NCBI GenBank assembly: GCA_021810175.1
Contig: JAJZJJ010000189.1
Location: 1 to 6,238 of the forward strand
Origin: Acidobacteriota bacterium
GTDB taxonomy: Bacteria > Acidobacteriota > Terriglobia > Terriglobales > Acidobacteriaceae
Direction: 5' to 3'
Length of the DNA: 6,238 nt
This document shows positions 1 through 6,238 of this stretch, in pieces; position 1 is the first letter of the stretch, and the number at the start of each line of letters is the position of its first letter. A program made the translations under genes and the position numbers. Below the pieces are notes generated by a model. The model was given only the letters and a program-made list of their open reading frames with translations, had not been told where the DNA came from and made no database searches.

Positions 1-2353
1 CCGATCTATAACTCCCCTGCTGCGCGCCGATGTGCAGCGTCAGACGATTCGTTGCGGCGTCGCACGTATAGTGCACTCGCAGGTAGGCGCCGTGCTGGTA
101 GTCGAGGGTGATGCCGTCGTCGTCATACAACGATCCGTGGCAGTTCGCTCCGGGATACACTCTCAGCTGCAGCGGACCGCTCGGCGTCTGCTCCGTGCTC
201 TGGACCAGCGGTGCCATCGGTATCACCGATCCGCCCTTCGCATACACGGGCAGCATTGTCAGCGTCGGTTTGACGGATATCGTTGCCAGCGGCACACCGG
301 GTTTCGCCGGATCCGCCACCTTCTTCCCGGTCCAGAAGTTGTACCAGGCCACCGGCGGGAATTCGACGTTGTAGTTCTGCACTTCATCCGGATACTTCGG
401 CGGAGCCACCAGCAAATCCGGCCCGAACAGAAACTCGTTCGCCGCCGAGTCGTCCATTGGACTGTGGTCCGGCATTGCGTCCGGGAAATCCAGGAACAGG
501 GGCCGCATGAGGGGAATCCCGCTGCGCGACGCATGATCCACCGTCGTGTAGATGTACGGCATCAGGCGGTAGCGCGTATCGATGTATCTCCGCCGGATCG
601 CCTCCTGCATCGGTCCACCCACCCATGGCTCCTGCGGGTTGGAGCCTTTCGTTGTGTGATCGCGATCGATTGGATTGAAGGCGCCCACCTCCAGCCACTT
701 GGTCAGCAGGTCCATCGACGGCGAACCGGCGAAGCCGCCAATGTCATCCCCCACCATGTAGAAGCCGCACAGGCCAAGACTCTCCAGCATCGGCGTGCTG
801 ATGCGCAGCCCACTCCACGAGCTTGAATTGTCGCCGGTCCAGGTGGCCGCGTACCGCTGGCCGCCGGCAAAGGTCGACCGCGTCAGCACATACGGTCTCT
901 GATTCGGTTTCAGCGTGCGCAGACCGTCGAAGGTCGCTCGCGAATTCTCAATCCCCATGATGTTGTGGATGGCCCGCTGGGTCACGGTGCGCGTCTTCCA
1001 GCCCGGTCCCTTGATCTGGCCCACCACATCCAGCGGAATGGTCTTCGTCGGTGTGTCGAATACCGACGGCTCGTTCATGTCGTTCCAGAATCCGCCGACA
1101 CCGTAGGAGTAGAACTGCTGATAGAGTCCGCCCCACCACTTGCGCGTGTCCGCCTGAGTAAAGTCCGGGAAAACCGATGGGCCGGGCCACACATCGCCCA
1201 CATACAGCGATCCATTCGGATTGTGCAGGAAGTGATCGCCCGCCTCGCCGGTCATGAACGGCATGTAGTTGCTGTGCGGCAGATACGCCACATGCAGGTC
1301 CGTAATCATCACCAGATGGAAATCCTTCTTTGCCAGCCACTGCACGAAGGTCGGAAAATCCGGAAACTTCTGCTTGTCGATCGTGAACGGCCGGTTGTGA
1401 ATCTGGTAGTCGATATCCATGAAGATCACGTCCGACGGAATCTTGTCCTGCCGCAGGCGATTGGCGATCTCCCGCACTTTAGCTTCCGTCCCGTAGCTGT
1501 ACCTCGACTGCTGGTAGCCCAGCGACCACTTCGGAGGCAGCGGAGTTTTTCCCGTCAGCCACGCATAATCTTCTTCCACCTTCTTCGGCGTGGGCCCATA
1601 GAAGAAGTAGTAGCGCAGCGGTCCGCCTTCGCCGCCGAAGCTGAATTCATTCCGCCGTTCCTTGCCGAAATCGAAGGTCGTTCTCCAGGTGTTATCGAGC
1701 AGCAGCCCGTAGACCTGGCCCTTCTGGAATCCCATGAAATAGGGTATGTCCTTATAGATAGGATCCGTTCCGCGCTGCCAGCGGTAGTGGTCGGTATTCC
1801 ACATGGTGAACTGCCAGCCGCGCCGGTCCAGCGGAGCCGGTTTGTCGCCCAGCCCGAAGAAGTGCTCGTCCATCGGCATCTTCTCCCGCACCATGAAGCC
1901 CGTATCGCCTTCCTTGTCGCTCTTGTAGAAGTTGACCGGCGTGGCGCTCTGCATCAGCACAAAGCCGTCGGAATTCTCGACTGTGATCGCCATGGTCTTC
2001 CGGGCGATACGCACCTTCAGAGCCGAGGTATCGAAGCCAACAGAGTTCGCATCCGCGAAGGGCTTCGCGGAGACGCGTGCCGCGCGTGCCTTCGCGAGCA
2101 CCGCCCATGAGCCTCCGCCCGGCATCTGTCCCGTGTCGCTCATCGTAAAGCGCAGCATGTGGTTGCGCAGCGCGACAATCCGCAGGATTCCCGGCCCACT
2201 GTGCACTTCAATTCCCGAAGGCAGCGCCTGGGCGGTATCCACGTGCGTCATCTGCGGGCACTGAGCAACGGCGCGGATCGCCGAAAATCCCAGCAGGGCA
2301 CACACTGTCATTCCGAGAAGAGCGTGCAGAGACAGACGATTGAGCGAATTCAC
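1..2353 (-). CDS. Secreted GH31 family glycoside hydrolase, alpha-glucosidase-like (3' end outside the window)
   Basis: Predicted retaining alpha-glycosidase that would hydrolyse terminal alpha-linked sugars (probably glucosides) in the periplasm or outside the cell. The frame is open for 784 codons with no stop before the left edge. The GTG start at 2353 follows AAAGGA by 7 bases, and the next Met (15) would destroy the signal peptide. Residues 1-30 form a signal peptide with a likely cut after AVA (28-30). A GH31 N-terminal beta domain follows, then the catalytic barrel: MDIDY with Asp313 and Asp315, nucleophile Asp425 in GFWNDMNEP, acid/base Asp508 in TWTGDN, and the active-site His566 and QEPW (574-577) of the conserved H-x7-QEPW motif. 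C-terminal beta domains follow; residues from about 742 (LYDDDG) resemble DUF5110. The WNDMNE form of the nucleophile motif fits alpha-glucosidases better than YicI-type alpha-xylosidases (KTDFGE). Exact substrate is not readable. All catalytic residues are present; only the extreme C-terminus is missing. Confidence 0.93.
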   Translation of the reverse strand, partial: MNSLNRLSLHALLGMTVCALLGFSAIRAVAQCPQMTHVDTAQALPSGIEVHSGPGILRIVALRNHMLRFTMSDTGQMPGGGSWAVLAKARAARVSAKPFADANSVGFDTSALKVRIARKTMAITVENSDGFVLMQSATPVNFYKSDKEGDTGFMVREKMPMDEHFFGLGDKPAPLDRRGWQFTMWNTDHYRWQRGTDPIYKDIPYFMGFQKGQVYGLLLDNTWRTTFDFGKERRNEFSFGGEGGPLRYYFFYGPTPKKVEEDYAWLTGKTPLPPKWSLGYQQSRYSYGTEAKVREIANRLRQDKIPSDVIFMDIDYQIHNRPFTIDKQKFPDFPTFVQWLAKKDFHLVMITDLHVAYLPHSNYMPFMTGEAGDHFLHNPNGSLYVGDVWPGPSVFPDFTQADTRKWWGGLYQQFYSYGVGGFWNDMNEPSVFDTPTKTIPLDVVGQIKGPGWKTRTVTQRAIHNIMGIENSRATFDGLRTLKPNQRPYVLTRSTFAGGQRYAATWTGDNSSSWSGLRISTPMLESLGLCGFYMVGDDIGGFAGSPSMDLLTKWLEVGAFNPIDRDHTTKGSNPQEPWVGGPMQEAIRRRYIDTRYRLMPYIYTTVDHASRSGIPLMRPLFLDFPDAMPDHSPMDDSAANEFLFGPDLLVAPPKYPDEVQNYNVEFPPVAWYNFWTGKKVADPAKPGVPLATISVKPTLTMLPVYAKGGSVIPMAPLVQSTEQTPSGPLQLRVYPGANCHGSLYDDDGITLDYQHGAYLRVHYTCDAATNRLTLHIGAQQGSYRS

Positions 2354-2360
2354 AAGACAG

Positions 2361-2366
2361 TCCTTT
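2361..2366 (-). promoter_or_regulatory. Ribosome binding site of the GH31 gene
   Basis: On the minus strand AAAGGA lies 7 bases before the GTG at 2353-2351. It decides the start: this GTG opens a complete signal peptide, while the first in-frame ATG (residue 15) lies inside the hydrophobic core. Confidence 0.75.
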
Positions 2367-2372
2367 CGGAGA

Positions 2373-2425
2373 CCGGGTCATTTCCAGTGGAACACAAATT
2401 CCTGGTTGGAATCACGACGACCCGG
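2373..2425. repeat. Inverted-repeat cluster in the gap upstream of the GH31 gene
   Basis: The arms CCGGGTC (2373-2379) and GACCCGG (2419-2425) are perfect 7-base complements, separated by 39 bases. Between them lie two smaller dyads: TTCC-AGT-GGAA (2382-2392) and ATTCC-TGGTT-GGAAT (2398-2412). The set is 20 bases or more upstream of the GH31 start. It could be an operator or a leader-RNA fold. It is not an intrinsic terminator for the adaptor gene, because no U-run follows on the transcribed strand. The arms are short, and chance occurrence in GC-rich DNA is possible. Confidence 0.35.
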
Positions 2426-2500
2426 GCCCCTCGGGATTTCTGTTCACCTTTTACGACGCCTGGTAGATCCGCCACCTGCTTCGGCCCCTGGCAGCCCCCT

Positions 2501-3709
2501 TTAACTGGACATTGCCTGCATGTGTGCGGCAACTTCAGTTCCCGGTTGCAGGTCGTCGCTGGGATGCAGCGCCACTTCGTCTCCGGCGTGGATGTCGCCG
2601 AAAACTTCAGTGAGATTGCCGACCGATGCTCCCGTTTTCACGCGGACCTCCTCGGTCTTTCCATTGCGTACGCGCATCAGGTACGTCTGCTCCGCCGAGC
2701 GCGCCACCGCCGACTGCGGCACGAAGAGCGTGGCCGCAGGCCGATGAACGGGCCACGAGACCACTGGGAACATGCCTGGCGCGAGATCCAGCTCCGGATT
2801 GGAGACATCCATCTCGACCGGCATGGTGCGCGTGGAGACATCGATCGAATCGGCCAGACGCGCGACGGTTCCGGTGAAAGTGCGCCCAGGGAAAGCGGGC
2901 ACGGTGAAGTTGACCCTTGCTCCCTTTTCAACTCCCGCGACGTAGATCTCCGGCACCGCCACCACCAGCCTGAGCCGGGAAACGTGTTCGATGCGCAGCA
3001 TCGAAGCCTGCTCGCCCGATCCGGTGGCCGGACCCACCAGCGCCCCGGGATGGACATTGCGCTTCGTGATCACACCGTCAAAGGGCGCGGTGATGCGAAG
3101 ATAGCTTTCCATCTCCAGCGCGGAGCTCAGATTCGCGCGCGCGGCGTCGGCGCTGTTGCGCAGGGCCACGACCCTCGCTCGATCCGCCTGAGCCGCTTTC
3201 TCCGCGGTTTCCAGCTCTTCGTCGGAGATCACTCCGGGCGTAGCCGAAGCGGCTTTCAGTCGCTGCCAGGTGCTCTCATCGGCGGCCAGCTTGGCTTCGC
3301 CGGCGATCTTCTGGTTCTCCGCGCTCAGCAGCTTGGCCTGGGCTTCCGATTTCTGCGCGACAATCTCCGGTGCGGTCAGAACCGCAAGCAGCTGCCCCTT
3401 TTTTACCTTCGAGCCCCGATCGACTCCAATCCACTGCACGAAGCCGCTGACACGCGGGAAGACTCGCACCTCTTCGTAGGGCTGCAGCTCTCCGGGAAGG
3501 CTGATGCTCATGTTGAGGCTGCGCGACTCAACGCGAACCGTATCCAGCGGCATAGGCGCGGCGGGCCGCGTGACCGCCGATGCCGAGGCACGCGCGGACG
3601 ACGAGCAGCCCGCGATTCCGGCGGTCAGAGATCCGGCCGCGAGCAGCATGCCCGCGACAACTGCGATCTGCCAGGGTGAGGACGGGTGGGATGCGTATTT
3701 TCCAGTCAC
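2501..3709 (-). CDS. RND efflux pump periplasmic adaptor (membrane fusion protein), predicted lipoprotein
   Basis: Periplasmic adaptor that would link the inner-membrane RND permease to an outer-membrane channel. It has 402 residues, a normal length for the HlyD/AcrA-type family. Residues 15-34 are a hydrophobic export signal ending in the lipobox I-A-G-C, so Cys35 should be lipidated. The first half-lipoyl domain (about 80-111, [19 protein letters not shown]) is followed by an Ala/Glu/Lys-rich coiled-coil hairpin (about 114-202), the second half-lipoyl (about 204-225, TAPFDGVI), a beta-barrel (about 240-320) and a membrane-proximal domain (about 325-395). The GTG start is set by AAGGAG 7 bases upstream. 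It begins only 15 bases after the permease stop, so the two are surely cotranscribed. Substrate cannot be read from the sequence; there is no His-rich or Met-rich metal-binding tail of the kind seen in some metal-efflux adaptors. Confidence 0.93.
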   Translation of the reverse strand: MTGKYASHPSSPWQIAVVAGMLLAAGSLTAGIAGCSSSARASASAVTRPAAPMPLDTVRVESRSLNMSISLPGELQPYEEVRVFPRVSGFVQWIGVDRGSKVKKGQLLAVLTAPEIVAQKSEAQAKLLSAENQKIAGEAKLAADESTWQRLKAASATPGVISDEELETAEKAAQADRARVVALRNSADAARANLSSALEMESYLRITAPFDGVITKRNVHPGALVGPATGSGEQASMLRIEHVSRLRLVVAVPEIYVAGVEKGARVNFTVPAFPGRTFTGTVARLADSIDVSTRTMPVEMDVSNPELDLAPGMFPVVSWPVHRPAATLFVPQSAVARSAEQTYLMRVRNGKTEEVRVKTGASVGNLTEVFGDIHAGDEVALHPSDDLQPGTEVAAHMQAMSS

Positions 3710-3716
3710 GGTGGTT

Positions 3717-3722
3717 CTCCTT
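3717..3722 (-). promoter_or_regulatory. Ribosome binding site of the adaptor gene
   Basis: AAGGAG on the minus strand lies 7 bases before the GTG at 3709-3707, entirely within the 15-base gap after the permease stop. It fixes the adaptor start and indicates translation within one permease-adaptor transcript. Confidence 0.8.
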
Positions 3723-3724
3723 TT

Positions 3725-6238
3725 TCACAGCGAAGCGTAAGTGCTCTGTTCGTCGGTGACGTCGAGCGATGGGGACGACTTGCCGGCGCGTTTCTGCACG
3801 GCCGAGAAGATTGCGGGCAGGATCAGCAGCGTCGCCAGCGTGGATGCGGCCAGTCCGCCGATGACAGCACGGCCCAGCGGCGCGGTTTGATGTCCGCCCT
3901 CCGTCAGCGCCAGCGCCATGGGAATCATGCCGGCGATCATCGCGATGCTGGTCATCAGAATCGGCCGCAGCCGGCTTCTCCCGCCGTGAACCGCCGCCTC
4001 CGTGGACGAAGCATCGCTCGTGCGCCGATGCTCTTCCGCAAAGGTGACCAGCAAAATCGAGTTGGCCACGGATACACCCAGCGCCATGATGGCGCCCATG
4101 AAAGACTGCAGGTTGAGCGTGGTTCCCGTTGCCAGCAGCGCCACGATCACGCCGCAGATCACAGCTGGCGCGGTGGAGACGGAGATCAGCGCCAGCCGCA
4201 GCGACTGGAAATTCGCCGCCAGCAGCAGAAAAATCGCAAGCACCGCGAACGCCAGCCCCATTGCCAGATAGTTGAAGGTTTCCTCCATCGGAGGAATCTG
4301 TCCGCGCACGTGCACTTCGACACCCCGTGGCGGAGCGCCTGCCCTTCGGATCGCCGCCTCCACCTGGTTGGCCGCGCGTCCCATATCCTCGCCTTCCACA
4401 TTGGCCGTCAGCGAAATCACGCGCTGCATGTCGTAGCGGTCGAATTCTCCCACGACCTGTCCGTAAGAAAGATTCGCCACGTCTCCCAGATTCGGATGGC
4501 TCGATGAACCACCGCTCATCAGGGGAATCGAGGCCAGATCGTCCAGCGACTTCATCTGACTCTGCGGAACCTCCACCTGCACCTGGTAGCCGATACCGGT
4601 TGCGGGATCCTGCCAGAAGTTGCGCGAGACGAAACGGCTGGACCAGGTGGCCGTTTCCACCGAGCGCGCCACCTGGTCCACCGTGAGGCCCAGCTGCCCG
4701 GCGCGCACCCGGTCGATGTCGATGTTCAGACTCGGATACTGCAGCGGCTGCGCATAGTGCAGGTCCCGCAGGTGCGGCAGCTTCGCCAGTTCGGCCCGCA
4801 CCCGATCCGCATAGGCGTGATCCGCGGCCAGATTGAACCCCTGCACGTCCACCTGAATGGGTGTGGGAGAGCCGAAGTCCATGATCTGATCCACAATGTC
4901 GCCGGACTCGAAGGTAAACGCCGTGTCCGGAAAGTCGCGCGCCAGAATCGCGCGGAGCCGCTCCTGAAACTGCGGAATGCGAATGTGCGCACCGGAGCGC
5001 AGCTGTACCCGCAGAATTGCTTCCTGCGGCCCGCTGGTCCACAGATAGATCAGATTGACCGGATAACTCGGCGCATAGCTTCCGACATACCCGATACTGG
5101 TCTTCACATTGCCAGGCCCGGCCAGCCGCTGAATGTCGTCCAGTGTCTTCAGCGCAACCTGTTCGGTATTCTCGATCCGCGTACCGGCCGGCGCCCGCAG
5201 CCGGAGCTGGAACTGCGTGTCCGGAACATGAGGAAAGATCTCGCGGCCGAGCTGCGGTCCGGCCAGCAGAATCACCGCGGCGGCTGCAACGAGGTATCCG
5301 GCGATCACCAGGCGGCGGCGGCCAACCAGTTTGGCCAGAAGGCCGGCATAGCGGTCGCGGAAATGATCGAAGCGGCTGCGGCCCGCGCTCTCTTCCGGAT
5401 CGCTATGCATGCGGCGATTCAGCCAGATGTAGAGAACCGGCACCAGGGTGGTCGCAAGAACGTACGATGCGATCATCGCGAAGCCAACTGCCAGCGACAG
5501 GGGAACGAACAGCGCCCGCGTGACGCCCACCATCAGGAACGACGGCACAAACACCGCCACGATGGCGAGCATGGCCAGCAGCTGCGGCACCAGCGTCTGG
5601 CGCGTTCCCTCCAGCACCGCCCGGGGAATGCTGTCGTGCAGCTGCAGGTTGGTGTGGATGTTCTCGATCGCCACCATCGCCTCATCCACCAGGATGCCGA
5701 CCGCCAGCGCCAGTCCGCCCAGGGTCATGATGTTGATCGACTGCCCCGCCACCCACAGACCCACCACCGCTGCCACCAACGCAAATGGAATGGTGACGAT
5801 CACAATAAGCGAGCTCCGCCATTCGCGCAGAAACAGGAACACCATCAGCCCGGTCAGCAGCGATCCGATCGCGCCCTCCCAGATCAGTGCGCTGAGCGAC
5901 TGGCTCACGCGCCCGGACTGATCGAACTCGTAGCTCACCTTCACGTCCGGCGGAAGCGCGTTGGCAAACCGGCTCATGCTCGATTTCACTTCATGGACGA
6001 CGGCCAGCGTGGACGCGTCCGCGCGCTTGGTCACCGGCAGATACACCGTGCGGCGACCGTTCACCAGGGCGTAGCCGAGGGTCAGATCGCTTCCGTCTTC
6101 GACTGTGCCGATATCGTGCATATAGACGGTTGGTCCGGATCCGGTCCGCACGGGAAGGTCGGCGAGATCGCGGATGCTCGACACAACGCCGTTCATCGGA
6201 GTAATCCGGTCAAGACCGCCGATGCGCACGTCTCCCGC
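3725..6238 (-). CDS. RND superfamily efflux permease, C-terminal 837 residues (5' end outside the window)
   Basis: Inner-membrane, probably proton-driven pump subunit, AcrB/CusA-like. The frame is open through the right edge, so the GTG at 6229 is internal, not the start. RND pumps of this type have about 1,030-1,060 residues; roughly 200 are missing (TM1 and the first porter subdomains). Visible in order: end of the first porter half (YEFDQSGRVSQSL), TM2 to TM6 with TM4 reading GILVDEAMVAIEN, a short cytoplasmic linker, TM7, the second porter half (FPHVPDTQFQLRLRAPAG onward), TM8 to TM12 with TM10 reading SVANSILLVTFAEE, and the TGA stop at 3727-3725. Two relay positions differ from AcrB: Asp-Glu instead of Asp-Asp in TM4, and Ala instead of Lys in TM10. 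By eye the position of CusA's periplasmic metal-binding Met is not Met, which argues weakly against Cu/Ag export. Drug-type versus metal-type cannot be settled here. The adaptor gene follows directly. Confidence 0.93.
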   Translation of the reverse strand, partial: AGDVRIGGLDRITPMNGVVSSIRDLADLPVRTGSGPTVYMHDIGTVEDGSDLTLGYALVNGRRTVYLPVTKRADASTLAVVHEVKSSMSRFANALPPDVKVSYEFDQSGRVSQSLSALIWEGAIGSLLTGLMVFLFLREWRSSLIVIVTIPFALVAAVVGLWVAGQSINIMTLGGLALAVGILVDEAMVAIENIHTNLQLHDSIPRAVLEGTRQTLVPQLLAMLAIVAVFVPSFLMVGVTRALFVPLSLAVGFAMIASYVLATTLVPVLYIWLNRRMHSDPEESAGRSRFDHFRDRYAGLLAKLVGRRRLVIAGYLVAAAAVILLAGPQLGREIFPHVPDTQFQLRLRAPAGTRIENTEQVALKTLDDIQRLAGPGNVKTSIGYVGSYAPSYPVNLIYLWTSGPQEAILRVQLRSGAHIRIPQFQERLRAILARDFPDTAFTFESGDIVDQIMDFGSPTPIQVDVQGFNLAADHAYADRVRAELAKLPHLRDLHYAQPLQYPSLNIDIDRVRAGQLGLTVDQVARSVETATWSSRFVSRNFWQDPATGIGYQVQVEVPQSQMKSLDDLASIPLMSGGSSSHPNLGDVANLSYGQVVGEFDRYDMQRVISLTANVEGEDMGRAANQVEAAIRRAGAPPRGVEVHVRGQIPPMEETFNYLAMGLAFAVLAIFLLLAANFQSLRLALISVSTAPAVICGVIVALLATGTTLNLQSFMGAIMALGVSVANSILLVTFAEEHRRTSDASSTEAAVHGGRSRLRPILMTSIAMIAGMIPMALALTEGGHQTAPLGRAVIGGLAASTLATLLILPAIFSAVQKRAGKSSPSLDVTDEQSTYASL

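Larger units (their letters stand above)
2354..2500. other. Intergenic gap between the adaptor and GH31 genes
   Basis: This 147-base stretch separates the adaptor stop from the GH31 GTG. It contains the GH31 ribosome binding site and the inverted-repeat cluster. I see no strong hairpin plus U-run just after the adaptor stop and no convincing -35/-10 pair before the GH31 gene. The gap is long for a tightly coupled operon but too short to prove an independent promoter. Confidence 0.6.

Noticed and set aside
965..2110. 381-codon open frame on the plus strand
   Set aside because: It is antisense to the catalytic part of the GH31 gene, which carries intact nucleophile and acid/base motifs. Composition is low-quality and Arg-rich, with no domain.
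2354..2500. Intrinsic terminator or sigma-70 promoter in the gap
   Set aside because: No stable hairpin followed by a U-run was found after the adaptor stop. TTGTGT near 2392-2397 could be a -35, but no -10-like hexamer lies at suitable spacing.
2445..2500. GC-rich tract after the adaptor stop as a possible regulatory RNA
   Set aside because: Only scattered G-runs were seen, with no matching arms of useful length and no match to an RNA family I recognise.
2350..2532. 60-codon minus-strand frame spanning the adaptor-GH31 gap
   Set aside because: It overlaps the adaptor end and stops at the GH31 start. There is no convincing ribosome binding site and no recognisable protein; it could only be a leader peptide by speculation.
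2159..3679. 506-codon open frame on the plus strand
   Set aside because: It lies antisense across the adaptor gene and the start of the GH31 gene. Its product is Arg/His/Gly-rich, lacks any recognisable domain, and is explained by the codon bias of the GC-rich opposite strand. The minus-strand proteins there are clear family members.
3528..5042. 504-codon open frame on the minus strand in another frame
   Set aside because: It overlaps the permease and adaptor genes in a shifted frame and gives a Gly/Arg/Ala-rich product without membrane segments, so it is a shadow of the real genes.
6227..6229. GTG as the permease start
   Set aside because: The frame stays open upstream to the window edge and the family's first transmembrane segment and first porter subdomains are still missing, so this is an internal Val codon.

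Overview
The window is a GC-rich stretch of a Gram-negative-type bacterial chromosome. All supported genes lie on the minus strand, so transcription runs from high to low coordinates. The protein sequences (an ANSILLV-type RND pump and a secreted GH31 enzyme with a WNDMNEP nucleophile motif) look to me most like soil or polymer-degrading Acidobacteriota. That is an impression from protein style, not a test.

Layout in transcription order: (1) 6238 to 3725 holds most of an RND-superfamily efflux permease whose N-terminal part lies beyond the right edge. (2) After 15 bases that contain a clear ribosome binding site, 3709 to 2501 holds the matching periplasmic adaptor (membrane fusion protein), predicted to be a lipoprotein. 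(3) A 147-base gap (2500 to 2354) has no recognisable intrinsic terminator and carries a set of small inverted repeats. (4) 2353 to 1 holds a secreted GH31 glycoside hydrolase of the alpha-glucosidase type. It is open for 784 codons and runs off the left edge without reaching its stop.

The permease and adaptor should form two of the three parts of a tripartite efflux pump. No outer-membrane channel gene is visible; it may lie upstream of the permease. The GH31 enzyme would act in the periplasm or outside the cell on alpha-linked sugars. It may be cotranscribed with the pump genes or start from its own promoter in the gap; the sequence does not settle this. No RNA gene, CRISPR array, insertion sequence or phage feature was seen.

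I did not find evidence of a wholly new system. The points most worth a second look are altered proton-relay residues in the permease (Asp-Glu in TM4, and Ala where the TM10 Lys of AcrB would be), the permease-before-adaptor gene order, and the dyad cluster in front of the GH31 gene.
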